From positions 1,371,332-1,435,331 of the forward strand of contig AZIN01000001.1 of NCBI GenBank assembly GCA_000511875.1: DNA of 64,000 nucleotides, given 5' to 3'. The notes under the pieces were generated by a model that was not told the DNA's origin, made no database searches, and saw only the letters and a list, made by a program, of their open reading frames with translations. Made by a program: the position numbers and the translations under genes. Shown one piece after another: positions 54,788 through 63,547 of this stretch. This DNA is from Gammaproteobacteria bacterium MOLA455 (GTDB lineage: Bacteria; Pseudomonadota; Gammaproteobacteria; Pseudomonadales; Porticoccaceae). Position 1 is the stretch's first letter, and each line of letters starts with the position of its first letter.

Positions 54788-54822
54788 AAAAAGGTGGATC
54801 TCTTCGGGGCTCCACCTTTTTT
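54788..54822 (+). terminator. Terminator of the porin gene
   Basis: AAGGTGGA and TCCACCTT form the stem, with a run of six T after it. Confidence 0.85.
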
Positions 54823-54893
54823 ATAGTTAACTAAAGCTAACCCGAGCAATCAGGCTAAAATGCCCTTTTAATTACATCATTGAGACTATCGAA

Positions 54894-55379
54894 ATGAGTA
54901 TCGCCATGAACACCGCCAAACTTCTCTGTATCACCAGCCTGCTGCTGTGCACCAACGTATTCGGCGCCTGTGACTTTGATACAGATGACGCCGACGCACC
55001 GAATTTTATGGATCGAATTATTGACTGTGAGCAGCAGCCAAAAGCCAAGCTCAGCACGAAGAAAACGGCCAGGGTCGCAACCACAAAACTCTATGGTGAG
55101 GGTACGGTTGATCCGATCTCTGGTATGGCTGAGCGACCGGTCGCCGCGCCTGGCTCAATGAATCACAGCCCAGGAAAATCCTTTGCCGCTCGACAGAGCT
55201 ACTCCCTGCGACCCAACGCAAAGTTCGAGGAATCGGTAACTATCGCTATTCAGCGCCTGCATATTGAAATGGCTCACTACTGTGCTCAGGGTTGGGCGGT
55301 CGAAAAACAGTGGACTAAAGCTAGTCGGCAGCGGGAAGGGGATTTTTATCTACACTATTCATTCCGCTGTGCGGACTAA
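54894..55379 (+). CDS. Exported protein of unknown function
   Basis: This 161-residue protein has a signal peptide (LLCITSLLLCTNVFGA), a Cys pair near the mature N-terminus (ACDFD, DCEQQ), and a lysine-rich then Ala/Pro linker. A C-terminal domain with VTIAIQRLHIEMAHYCAQGW and HYSFRCAD follows; four mature cysteines could pair. I do not recognise the family. ATG 54906 is an alternative start. It stands alone between porin and merR-type genes. Confidence 0.7.
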   Translation: MSIAMNTAKLLCITSLLLCTNVFGACDFDTDDADAPNFMDRIIDCEQQPKAKLSTKKTARVATTKLYGEGTVDPISGMAERPVAAPGSMNHSPGKSFAARQSYSLRPNAKFEESVTIAIQRLHIEMAHYCAQGWAVEKQWTKASRQREGDFYLHYSFRCAD

Positions 55380-55486
55380 AGGCTTGTAATAAAACGCTGC
55401 CAGTAACCTACACCGTCACGCCCTTGACCTTCTGCCCGCTGGAAGGTCTATAGTCCTCTACACTCACTATCAGTGCGGAGCAGACT

Positions 55487-55885
55487 ATGAGAATTGGACA
55501 ACTTGCCAACCTTAGCGGCGTCCCGGCCAATTCGGTGCGCTACTACGAAGAGGAGGGGATTCTGCCAGCGCCAAGGCGATTGGAAAATGGTTATCGCGAC
55601 TACTCAAAGACCGCCGTAGCCGAACTTATATTTCTCCGTCAGTCCCGCCAGTTTGGTTTTAGCCTCAACGAATGCCGCCAACTACTGCAGCTCTGGCGCG
55701 ACCCCAACCGCCGCAGCGCCGAGGTCCATCAACTGGTTATACAGCGCCAGCAAAAGGTAGAGCAGCAAATCACCGACCTCTCTTCTATGCATGAACTACT
55801 GAGTAATCTGCTCAGTCATTGCGCCGCTGATGACTCACCTGAATGCGCCATTATTGATTCCCTGTCGGAGAAAAATTATGAGTGA
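55487..55885 (+). CDS. MerR-family regulator, CueR-like
   Basis: This 132-residue regulator has an N-terminal winged helix (MRIGQLANLSGV, SVRYYEEEGIL) and a dimerisation helix. Ser77, Cys112 and Cys120 fall at the same numbers as in E. coli CueR. Those residues define sensors of monovalent ions such as Cu+. The adjacent permease gene overlaps by eight bases and is the likely target. The promoter before it has no clear dyad that I can fix. Confidence 0.9.
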   Translation: MRIGQLANLSGVPANSVRYYEEEGILPAPRRLENGYRDYSKTAVAELIFLRQSRQFGFSLNECRQLLQLWRDPNRRSAEVHQLVIQRQQKVEQQITDLSSMHELLSNLLSHCAADDSPECAIIDSLSEKNYE

Positions 55886-56939
55886 TTGCTGCCCATCAGA
55901 TAAATCTATGGCCAAGCCGCGCCCGGATTACCTGCTCTGGTGCTCGGGTATCACAGTAGTGATGGGTTACTTACTTTTTTGGTTGATGGCGGACAGAGTG
56001 GATATTCCTGAGTGGCTTAGCATTATGAGCGAGGGGATTTTCGAGCTGGTGAATAAGATGTGGTTGGGTCTGCTGGCCGCTGTTGTATTTGTCGGCCTGC
56101 TCGAACGAATCCCAAGGGAACTTGTGATGTCAGCTCTAGGCGAGGGTGGCAGCACCAAAGGTATATTCCGCGCCACCTTAGCTGGCGTTGTTCTAGATCT
56201 GTGTAGCCACGGCATACTGATGGTCGGTGCCAAGCTCTATGAGCGCGGCGCCAGCATCGGCCAGCTGATGGCCTTCCTCATCGCCAGCCCTTGGAACTCT
56301 CTGTCCCTGACAATCATTATGGTCAGCTTGATCGGCTGGCAGTGGACGCTGATATTTATTGCCCTATCGATGTTAATCGGCATGGCAACGGGAATCCTCT
56401 TTGATGGGTTGGTCGCTAGAGGGAAACTGCCGCCAAACCCCCATAAGCTTAAAACCTACGCCTCAGACCAGCAGTCACTCTGCTTCGGCATTATTGAATT
56501 AATAAAAACCGCAGAATACACACCCCGCGCATTAGGCAGTCTGTTAATAGATGGTATCCGCGACTCGCGTATGGTGTTCCGCTGGGTGCTGTTCGGTATT
56601 GTTCTCGCGGTACTGATCCGCGCTACTATGCCCTTGGATTTATATCAGAATTATTTTGGCCCAACAGTAGCTGGACTGATGCTCACATTGCTTGCGGCCA
56701 CGATTATCGAAGTCTGCTCTGAAGGCTCAACGCCGATCGCCGCTGATCTGCTGACCCGGGCCGCGGCGCCGGGCAATGCCTTTACCTTTCTGATGGCCGG
56801 AGTGGCAACGGATTACACTGAAATTATGGTGCTGAAAGATGTCACAAAATCTTGGAAAATCGCCCTTTTCCTGCCACTAATTACTCTGCCTCAAGTACTT
56901 TTAATTGGCTGGATTTTAAATGTGGCGAGTAGCGCATAA
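55878..56939 (+). CDS. SO_0444-type Cu/Zn efflux permease (UPF0718/DUF318)
   Basis: This protein of about 353 residues starts at ATG 55878 with GGAG seven bases upstream; the longer frame from 55830 runs through merR. It starts with a Cys-rich MSDCCPSDK and has about eight to ten membrane segments with the UPF0718 repeats: LCSHGILMVGAKLYERGASIGQLMAFL and EVCSEGSTPIAADLLTRAAAPGNAF (both near the membrane core). A family relative from Shewanella (SO_0444) is a proposed Cu/Zn exporter. It overlaps a CueR-like gene, which fits metal export. Confidence 0.82.
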   Translation: MSDCCPSDKSMAKPRPDYLLWCSGITVVMGYLLFWLMADRVDIPEWLSIMSEGIFELVNKMWLGLLAAVVFVGLLERIPRELVMSALGEGGSTKGIFRATLAGVVLDLCSHGILMVGAKLYERGASIGQLMAFLIASPWNSLSLTIIMVSLIGWQWTLIFIALSMLIGMATGILFDGLVARGKLPPNPHKLKTYASDQQSLCFGIIELIKTAEYTPRALGSLLIDGIRDSRMVFRWVLFGIVLAVLIRATMPLDLYQNYFGPTVAGLMLTLLAATIIEVCSEGSTPIAADLLTRAAAPGNAFTFLMAGVATDYTEIMVLKDVTKSWKIALFLPLITLPQVLLIGWILNVASSA

Positions 56940-56994
56940 CCTCAGGAGCAACTTGGCACTTGAGACCTTTTAGCCTTGAGGACTGCCTTAGGAA

Positions 56995-58275
56995 CTAGCT
57001 TCGCGAAACAAGAGGAAAGCGACAGACAAATTCTGCGCCCTGCCCTAAGCGGCTGTTAATGGTCAGCCTGCCATCACAACGCGTCAGGGCGTGCTTAACT
57101 ATAGCCAAGCCTAAACCGGTGCCGCCAGTGTCTGAGTTGCGGCTACTGTCGCCGCGGTAAAAACGCTCAGTAAGGCGTGGAATTTCCATCGGGTCTATAC
57201 CTTTGCCACTGTCTTTCACCGAGACATTAATGTAGCTCTTATAGCGAGTGACTTTTATTGCTACATCAGCGCCCTGTGGATTGTGGCGCACAGCATTAAC
57301 AACAATATTACTCAGCACACTGCGAAGATCAGCGGCATCCGCGTCAATAGTGCAGTTGTCTTCGCAATCTAACGACAGCGAATGCTGACTCTCACTGAGC
57401 AGTTCCGCCTCGGCAACAATACTTTCCAACAGCCGATAGAGATTAACTTCCTCAACCTTTGGCGGATGGTCGTCAGACTCTAACCGGGAAATAAGAATCA
57501 AATCGTTAGCCAGGACTTCCATTCTCATCACTTGATCAGACATCTGGCTGAAGGCTTTGGCCGCCATCTGACTATTGCCGGGAATATCCTGCAGGGTTTC
57601 CAGATAGCCGCGCATGACAGTCAGCGGCGTACGCAATTCGTGGGAGACATTGCCAACAAATTCTTTACGCAGCTGCTCTAAGCTGGTCACGCGGGTTATG
57701 TCGGTGACCACTAAAACAATTTCGTCGGCGCCAAAGAACGAGGCGGATACCTGCAGCACTGGATCTGAGGGATTAATTGAAGAGAGCTTGAGAGAGCCGT
57801 CGAATTCTTTCTGGCTGATATAGCTGACGAATTCAGGAGCGCGAATCAGGTTGGTGACTGGGGTGCCGCGATCATTGGAACGCAGAGCCAGCAAGCCTGC
57901 CGCTGAGCTATTCCACCAGTCGATTGTGAGGTCACTGCGCAGCACCAAAATGCCCTCCTCTAGGGCCTCGGTCAAGCGGGTAATGCGATTGATCGTGCGA
58001 CGCATTCGCTCTTGGGTGCGGCGATGACGGCGGCGCTGACGATTAAGGGTGTCACTGATTTCGCCCCAAACACCGTCCGTGTCCGGCGGAAAGCCACGCA
58101 TACCTTTGTCGATCCAGCTAAACAGCTGAGAGATAACCCGAAAGGTCCAAAAACCGTATGCGACTAAACCGGCGACAAGAGTTTCAAAGGGAGCACCGAG
58201 ACCAATTCCGAAGATCACCGAAAAAAGGCTGATAAGCACTACGCGCCATATCTCTCTGTTCATTCCCGGTCGCAA
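56995..58275 (-). CDS. phoR: Phosphate regulon sensor histidine kinase PhoR
   Basis: This 426-residue kinase has N-terminal membrane segments, a PhoR-type linker and a PAS domain (about 110-205). The HisKA motif is NVSHELRTPLTVMRGYLETL with its phospho-His, and the ATPase domain carries NIVVNAVRHNP, DSGKGIDP and GGTGLGLAIVKH. It phosphorylates PhoB when Pst/PhoU report low phosphate. It lies 44 bp after phoB. Confidence 0.95.
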   Translation of the reverse strand: MRPGMNREIWRVVLISLFSVIFGIGLGAPFETLVAGLVAYGFWTFRVISQLFSWIDKGMRGFPPDTDGVWGEISDTLNRQRRRHRRTQERMRRTINRITRLTEALEEGILVLRSDLTIDWWNSSAAGLLALRSNDRGTPVTNLIRAPEFVSYISQKEFDGSLKLSSINPSDPVLQVSASFFGADEIVLVVTDITRVTSLEQLRKEFVGNVSHELRTPLTVMRGYLETLQDIPGNSQMAAKAFSQMSDQVMRMEVLANDLILISRLESDDHPPKVEEVNLYRLLESIVAEAELLSESQHSLSLDCEDNCTIDADAADLRSVLSNIVVNAVRHNPQGADVAIKVTRYKSYINVSVKDSGKGIDPMEIPRLTERFYRGDSSRNSDTGGTGLGLAIVKHALTRCDGRLTINSRLGQGAEFVCRFPLVSRS

Positions 58276-58319
58276 CGAATCGGCACCCTATTTTGATCGT
58301 TTGTTTGAATAATGCTGTA

Positions 58320-59021
58320 TTAAGCGTTACCCAGTTGGGCTGAGAATCGATATCCAGCGCCGCGCACAGTCTGCACATAGTTTTCATGGCCTGCAACTGA
58401 TATCGCCTTGCGTAAACGGCGAATATGTACGTCTACGGTGCGCTCATCGAGATAGACATTGCCGCCCCAGACATAGTCGAGAATCTGTCCACGAGAATAG
58501 ACACGCTCTTGGTGAGTGAGGAAGAATTGCAACAGACGGTACTCTGTAGGTGCTAAATTAACGGTCTCTCCGGCAATAGTGACGCGGTGGCCCAAGGGGT
58601 CAAATATCAGCTCCCCAATAGTAATCGGCTCCTGCAACGCCTCGCGACCAATACGCCTCAACACGGCGTTAACACGGGAAATTAACTCTCGAGGTGAAAA
58701 TGGCTTGTGGATATAGTCATCGGCGCCGGCATCCAGGCCGGCAATTTTGCTATCCTCTTCGGCCTTGGCGGTAAGCATAATAATGGGAATTTTTGCCGTC
58801 AGTTCGTCACGCTTTAGACGCCGTAATAATTCTAATCCAGTGGTGCCCGGCATCATCCAATCGAGCAGTACTAAGTCCGGCTGGTTGTCGATTATGCTCG
58901 CGTGAGCCAGCTGTGCGTTGTTAGCCTCCAAAACATTGAAGCCAGCAGCATCCAATGCGATAGACAGCATATCTCGAATGGCCGCCTCATCATCGACGAT
59001 GAGAATTCTATGCTTGGGCAT
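58320..59021 (-). CDS. phoB: Phosphate regulon response regulator PhoB
   Basis: From ATG 59021 it is a protein of about 233 residues. The receiver domain has acidic pair near 10-11 (VDDEAAIRD), phospho-acceptor Asp54 (LLDWMMPG) and Lys in MLTAKAE. The C-terminal OmpR-type winged helix includes PTEYRLLQFFLTH and DVHIRRLRKAI. A longer frame would start at 59072, but that ATG lies in the Pho box and is not a likely start. It binds the 11-bp CTGTCAT repeats found at five loci here. Confidence 0.96.
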   Translation of the reverse strand: MPKHRILIVDDEAAIRDMLSIALDAAGFNVLEANNAQLAHASIIDNQPDLVLLDWMMPGTTGLELLRRLKRDELTAKIPIIMLTAKAEEDSKIAGLDAGADDYIHKPFSPRELISRVNAVLRRIGREALQEPITIGELIFDPLGHRVTIAGETVNLAPTEYRLLQFFLTHQERVYSRGQILDYVWGGNVYLDERTVDVHIRRLRKAISVAGHENYVQTVRGAGYRFSAQLGNA

Positions 59022-59066
59022 TATTGCAACCTTTTGAATCATTTTGAAAGTCTCATTTAATGACCC

Positions 59067-59088
59067 CAACATGACAGAAATATGACAG
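59067..59088 (-). promoter_or_regulatory. Pho box of phoBR
   Basis: On the minus strand CTGTCATATTT and CTGTCATGTTG give two perfect PhoB core repeats 46 bp before phoB, indicating autoactivation. Confidence 0.88.
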
Positions 59089-59208
59089 AACTAAAGTGTA
59101 TTCCGATCTTTCGGATTTACAACCTAGATTTACCGAGCATTTCGAGAGTCGATATTTGACGTTCGTTCACGCATAATGGCGACTTTTTTACGCTAACAGG
59201 ATTAGAAC

Positions 59209-59694
59209 ATGACCATTACAGAAAACAGCGCAGTAAGCTTTCACTACAGACTAACTGATGACCAGGGCCAGGAAATTGATAGCTCTGCAGGGCAGGATCC
59301 GTTGGCCTATTTGCATGGTGCTGGCAATATTATTCCTGGTTTGGAAAAAGCTCTGGAAGGTAAATCAGCGGGCGATCAGATGATTGTCGAAGTTTCAGCT
59401 GAAGAAGGTTATGGACCAGTTCAAGCAGAGCTTATTCAGGAAGTTCCACGCAGCTCTTTTCAAGGTGTAGAGAGCATTGAAGTGGGTATGCAGTTTGAAG
59501 CTCAGACTGGTCAGGGTGGAGCTGTTCCAGTAACCGTAACTCTGGTTACTGACGAGACTGTTACTGTCGACGGCAATCACCCGCTCGCGGGCAAAGACCT
59601 CAACTTTGATGTGACTATTGCCGATGTTCGCGAAGCTACAGCAGAAGAACTTGAGCACGGCCATATTCATGGCCCAGGTGGACACAACCACTAA
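59209..59694 (+). CDS. slyD: FKBP-type peptidyl-prolyl isomerase (SlyD-like)
   Basis: This 161-residue FKBP-type isomerase has the SlyD layout. The FKBP core is split by an insert-in-flap domain. Motifs are HYRLTDDQGQEIDSS, LAYLHGAGNIIPGLEKAL, EEGYGPVQAE and GNHPLAGKDLNFDVTI. The tail is His-rich (HGHIHGPGGHNH) and could bind nickel or zinc. It speeds proline isomerisation and acts as a chaperone. It is a single gene followed by a terminator. Confidence 0.95.
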   Translation: MTITENSAVSFHYRLTDDQGQEIDSSAGQDPLAYLHGAGNIIPGLEKALEGKSAGDQMIVEVSAEEGYGPVQAELIQEVPRSSFQGVESIEVGMQFEAQTGQGGAVPVTVTLVTDETVTVDGNHPLAGKDLNFDVTIADVREATAEELEHGHIHGPGGHNH

Positions 59695-59722
59695 AATTTC
59701 TTAAAAAAGAGCTCCCCAAAAA

Positions 59723-59742
59723 AAGCCACCTAAGGGTGGCTT
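59723..59742 (+). terminator. Terminator of slyD
   Basis: AAGCCACC-TAAG-GGTGGCTT hairpin preceded by an A-run; the T-run afterwards is short, so it may work in both directions. Confidence 0.7.
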
Positions 59743-59769
59743 AAATGGGAGGAGATGAGAAATCTATCA

Positions 59770-59799
59770 CCGCGAACCTCAGTTTGCTGAAGTTCGCGG
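59770..59799. other. Strong 13-bp hairpin of unknown role
   Basis: CCGCGAACCTCAG, a four-base loop TTTG, then CTGAAGTTCGCGG: a stem of 13 bp with one G-U-type mismatch. There is no T-run on either side. It lies just past the small membrane protein gene and could stabilise or end its transcript. Confidence 0.6.
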
Positions 59800-59814
59800 A
59801 TGGGTGGGAATTAG

Positions 59815-59982
59815 TTAATCAAACATCGGGGAGATTTCACTGACTGCAACACAGGCAGCAAGCGCGCAGCCTATTCCAGTACTGGTCCAAAAATCTGAGC
59901 CGTAGGCAAATATGCCAATTGAGACACCTAGAAGGGCTCCGCAGATAATCATCAACAAGCTAGTAAAACTGTAACCGTTCAT
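59815..59982 (-). CDS. Small membrane protein (55 aa)
   Basis: A 55-residue minus-strand frame with two hydrophobic segments (LLMIICGALLGVSIGIFAY and TGIGCALAACVAVSEI). The ATG at 59982 has AGAGG eight bases upstream, and the frame ends in FD-TAA. It resembles no family I can name. The ribosome site, hydrophobic pattern and isolated position support a real gene, not proven. Confidence 0.6.
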   Translation of the reverse strand: MNGYSFTSLLMIICGALLGVSIGIFAYGSDFWTSTGIGCALAACVAVSEISPMFD

Positions 59983-60260
59983 CCATAAATCCTCTGTATA
60001 GTCCTCGATGGTGCTTCCAATTTAGGCAGAGAGCGTTAATAGCTTTCGCTACCCAATGCGCTGTCTGCTTTACTACCAGAAGGTGCATTTGAAACCCATT
60101 TGCGGTTGATTACTCACGAGCGGTTGGCAAATTCAATGTTTGCCTGTTCACAGTTGACCAGCTGATGCAAAATACTGTGCGCTGTGTCGACAAAATTCAG
60201 GCGATCTTTTTCCTGACTGGTCTCTTCACGGACCACTTAACAAAAGAGAAATCAGACTCT

Positions 60261-61274
60261 ATGACAATAAAAGTAGCGATTAACGGTTTTGGTCGCATTG
60301 GCCGTTTGGCACTGCGCGCCGCATGGCACCGCGATGATTACGAAATCGTGCAGATCAATGAAATTGCCGGCGATGCACGTGCTGCCGCACACCTGTTGAA
60401 ATACGATTCAGTTCATGGCACCTGGGACAAGAGTATTACTAGCGAGGGCTCTGGTAGCGAGGCGAGAATAGTGATTGATGGCCAATCCATAGCCTACAGC
60501 CAGAACCAACATATTGCCGACACCGACTGGTCCGGCGTCGACATGGTGGTCGAATGCACCGGCACTTTTAAGTCTCAGATAGCACTGGCGCCTTACTTCG
60601 ATCAATCTGTAAAAAAAGTAGTAGTCTCTGCACCGGTAAAAGACGGTACTCTCAATGTAGTGATGGGGGTCAACGACCACCTCTACACAAACCAAGCCAT
60701 AGTGACCGCCGCCTCCTGCACCACCAACTGCCTGGCACCTGTAGTGGATGTGCTGCTGAAGAGCTTTGGCATCAAGCATGCCGCGATTACCACTATTCAT
60801 GACATCACCAATACCCAAAGTATTCTCGATGAATATCACAGTGACCTGCGACGCTCTCGGGCCAGTGGCCTATCTCTCATCCCCACCAGCACCGGTTCAG
60901 CCACAGCAATCACAGAAATTTTTCCCGAGCTCAAAGGGCGTATTAATGGCTTGGCTGTGCGGGTGCCACTAGCCAATGCCTCATTGACTGACTCTGTGTT
61001 TGAGCTAGAGAGTGAAGTTGATGTCGATCAGGTTAATGACGCGCTGCGCACTGCATCTGAGGGACGCTTAAACGGTATCCTTGGCTTCTCAGACCTGCCG
61101 CTGGTCTCAGTGGATTACACTAATGATAAGCGCTCGGGCATTGTCGATGGCTTAGCCACCATGGTGATCAACAAATCTCAGGTAAAACTGCTTATTTGGT
61201 ATGACAATGAGATCGGCTACGTTAATCGCATGATGGAGCTGGCGGCCAAGGTTGCGGCGTCAATTGAACGCTAG
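60261..61274 (+). CDS. ArsJ-associated glyceraldehyde-3-phosphate dehydrogenase
   Basis: From ATG 60261 this is a protein of 337 residues. The NAD motif is INGFGRIGRLALRAAW, the catalytic Cys is 153 (ASCTTNC) and His180 lies in ITTIHDIT. A NEIAGDARAAAHLLKYDS stretch is typical of the arsenate-linked branch. It makes 1-arseno-3-phosphoglycerate when arsenate replaces phosphate. The ArsJ-type exporter gene follows within 48 bp. A longer frame from 60165 is not needed. It could also act as normal GAPDH. Confidence 0.9.
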   Translation: MTIKVAINGFGRIGRLALRAAWHRDDYEIVQINEIAGDARAAAHLLKYDSVHGTWDKSITSEGSGSEARIVIDGQSIAYSQNQHIADTDWSGVDMVVECTGTFKSQIALAPYFDQSVKKVVVSAPVKDGTLNVVMGVNDHLYTNQAIVTAASCTTNCLAPVVDVLLKSFGIKHAAITTIHDITNTQSILDEYHSDLRRSRASGLSLIPTSTGSATAITEIFPELKGRINGLAVRVPLANASLTDSVFELESEVDVDQVNDALRTASEGRLNGILGFSDLPLVSVDYTNDKRSGIVDGLATMVINKSQVKLLIWYDNEIGYVNRMMELAAKVAASIER

Positions 61275-61322
61275 AATAAATAATCACTACCCACAGTCCA
61301 TTTTGAGAACTCGAAAACCGCG

Positions 61323-62552
61323 ATGAACTTCGATCTGAAAGCGCCCGTCACCCAATACGGTTTGGTTACTCTGAGTTACTGGGCGTTTACGCTCAGCGAC
61401 GGGGCCCTGCGTATGCTGGTGGTGCTATTTTTCCATCAGTTGGGCTACAGTCCAATTGAGATAGCTGGGCTTTTGGTGCTCTATGAGCTATTCGGCGTTA
61501 TTACTAACTTATACGCTGGCTGGCTAGCCACCAGCATAGGCCTAACCGTCACCATGCAGATGGGTCTGGCGCTGCAAATTGCGGCTCTGCTGTTGCTAAC
61601 CGTGGACAGCTCAATACTCAACCTGGTCTACGTGATGGTCGCCCAAGCACTATCCGGGATTGGTAAAGATCTCAACAAAATGGGCGCCAAGGCGAGCATT
61701 AAATCACTGGTGCCCGCAGATGCCCAGGGTCAACTCTACCATTGGATCGCACTGCTAACCGGATCAAAAAATGCACTAAAAGGCGTTGGTTTTTTTCTTG
61801 GCGGCTGGCTTTTGGCTACGGTGGGATTCCAAAATGCGGTGGCAGTCATGGCCACCGCTTTAGGCACTATGCTGATACTCAGTGTTCTGCTGCTAGACCG
61901 CAGCACAGGTATAGCCAAAAAACCTCAGCCGTTCCAACATCTGTTCTCCAAGAGCAGCGCAGTAAACCGGCTCAGTGCAGCGCGGTTTTTTCTGTTTGGC
62001 TCACGAGATGTTTGGTTTGTTGTGGCACTGCCGGTATTTTTGCAGAGCCAATTGCAATGGAGCTATGTGCAGGTGGGGACCATGATGGCCGCCTGGGTTA
62101 TCGCCTACGGCGTGGTGCAAGCAGTGGCCCCTAAGGTGACCATTGTTGGCAAGACGATAAAAGACAGTAATATGACTCAGCCCTCAGGAAGAACGGCATT
62201 TAGGTGGGTTGCACTACTCTGTTTAGTGCCTGCCACAATCGCTGGCGGCCTTTATGCCGCGGGGAGCAATACTAGTCTACTGGCAATCGGATTAGTGTCT
62301 GGACTGTTAGTATTTGGCGCTCTATTTGCGATTAACTCGTCGATTCATTCCTACCTGATTGTCGCCTATGCTCGTGAAGACGGCGCCTCTCTAGATGTTG
62401 GCTTTTACTATATGTGCAACGCCGCGGGCCGATTGGTGGGCACGCTACTCTCGGGCTTGATCTATCAACAGTTTGGCTTAGCTGCCTGCTTGCTGCTCTC
62501 CTCGGCAATGCTGATCATTACTGCGGTAATCTCGAAAAAACTGCCGGGTTAA
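61323..62552 (+). CDS. arsJ: Organoarsenical efflux MFS transporter ArsJ
   Basis: This 409-residue major-facilitator protein has about 12 membrane segments and the ArsJ-type motifs LSGIGKDLNKMGAKASIKSL and LLTGSKNALKGVGFFLGG (near 110-160). ArsJ exports the unstable 1-arseno-3-phosphoglycerate made by its partner dehydrogenase, giving arsenate resistance. It lies directly after that gene. No arsR lies beside the pair. Confidence 0.92.
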   Translation: MNFDLKAPVTQYGLVTLSYWAFTLSDGALRMLVVLFFHQLGYSPIEIAGLLVLYELFGVITNLYAGWLATSIGLTVTMQMGLALQIAALLLLTVDSSILNLVYVMVAQALSGIGKDLNKMGAKASIKSLVPADAQGQLYHWIALLTGSKNALKGVGFFLGGWLLATVGFQNAVAVMATALGTMLILSVLLLDRSTGIAKKPQPFQHLFSKSSAVNRLSAARFFLFGSRDVWFVVALPVFLQSQLQWSYVQVGTMMAAWVIAYGVVQAVAPKVTIVGKTIKDSNMTQPSGRTAFRWVALLCLVPATIAGGLYAAGSNTSLLAIGLVSGLLVFGALFAINSSIHSYLIVAYAREDGASLDVGFYYMCNAAGRLVGTLLSGLIYQQFGLAACLLLSSAMLIITAVISKKLPG

Positions 62553-62641
62553 TTGTCAGACAGGCTTTTACTGTAGATGATTTTACTGCGGAAACTGGGT
62601 CTGCTAGGCTGGCCGTTTTTTAATTACTTAAAGAATTTACT

Positions 62642-63016
62642 ATGACCACTGAAAATAATACCGCCATGGATCCCAACGCTCTGTTTCGCGAAGAGAACTT
62701 TACCGATCAAAAGATGGGTACAATCCGCAAACTTATTCCGGTGAAGGCCGATGGCAGCGACGACCCAGATCGCGCTGTAGCATTTTTTGGGTCAGCCCAG
62801 GTGATGACTCAGATGGGCGCTATACCGCTTAACTTTGCACTGGATGGAGAGACTATTGGCGAAGCCGCCAGAGACTTTGCGGGCAAGGCGCAGATAGCCG
62901 TTGAAGAAGCGAGCCAAGAAATTGAGAAAATGCGCCGTGAACAGGCCTCGAAGATCGTCATTCCAGGCCAAGGCGGTGGCGGTATGGGTAATTCCGGCGG
63001 CGGGATTATTACTTAA
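62642..63016 (+). CDS. Small conserved cytoplasmic protein of unknown function
   Basis: This 124-residue soluble protein has FGSAQVMTQMGAIPLNFALDGETIGEA in its middle, a charged helix (AQIAVEEASQEIEKMRRE) and a Gly-rich tail ending GGGMGNSGGG. I recognise no domain. It is convergent with the NYN gene, whose end overlaps by eight bases. It lies 89 bp after arsJ and may be separately expressed. Confidence 0.7.
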   Translation: MTTENNTAMDPNALFREENFTDQKMGTIRKLIPVKADGSDDPDRAVAFFGSAQVMTQMGAIPLNFALDGETIGEAARDFAGKAQIAVEEASQEIEKMRREQASKIVIPGQGGGGMGNSGGGIIT

Positions 63017-63494
63017 GTAAAAGCGTAGTCTGAATCGGTTGAAAGTGATCGGCAGCATCAATCAGTGATGCTGCGGTGAGCGCCGCAACACCGTAGACAC
63101 TGGTCGCGACTTCATAACGCTGGCTAACTCGAGTAAGCAACAAATCAAAATCACCGTCTCCTGATAACAGCACTATTTCATCCGGCGGATTGTCACTGGC
63201 AGCGCAATCCATCATATCAATGGCAATACCCACGTCCCAGTCGCCCTTTGCCGACCCATCACTGCGCTGAATAAAGGGCTTAAGCTTAACCTCGAAACCT
63301 ATTTCGCGAAGCACCTGTTGAAAGCCCCGCTGCCCAGCATCATTGCGTTCGATGGCATAGGCGTCTGCCTGAACAATCTCACCCTGCGCACTGAGCTGGC
63401 GCCAAAGTTCACGGTAGTTAAAGTAACAGCCAAACTGTTCTTTAACCGTGTAATAGATATTTTGCACATCAACAAATACAGCAATTTTTTTCAC
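63009..63494 (-). CDS. NYN-domain (LabA/DUF88) nuclease-like protein
   Basis: From GTG 63494 it is a protein of about 161 residues of the PIN-like NYN fold. FVDVQNIYY carries the first acidic residue, KGDWDVGIAIDMM the middle Asp set, and LLSGDGDFDLLL the late acidic motif. These match LabA/DUF88 proteins, thought to be RNA-processing nucleases. The frame extends upstream to 63632 but that part is not family-like. It overlaps the convergent neighbour by eight bases. Confidence 0.85.
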   Translation of the reverse strand: MKKIAVFVDVQNIYYTVKEQFGCYFNYRELWRQLSAQGEIVQADAYAIERNDAGQRGFQQVLREIGFEVKLKPFIQRSDGSAKGDWDVGIAIDMMDCAASDNPPDEIVLLSGDGDFDLLLTRVSQRYEVATSVYGVAALTAASLIDAADHFQPIQTTLLLK

Positions 63495-63547
63495 GATAGA
63501 CTCTTTTAAACTAATTTTATGCTTAATTAAGCTGATTTCCGGAGACG

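Noticed and set aside
59022-59072. Longer phoB start
   Set aside because: The upstream ATG lies inside the Pho box and the extra residues are not found in PhoB; ATG 59021 begins the receiver domain.
60090-60175. Pho-box-like CTGTTCACAGTTGACCAG before the gapdh gene
   Set aside because: The cores do not keep TGTCA at 11-bp spacing; too weak to call.
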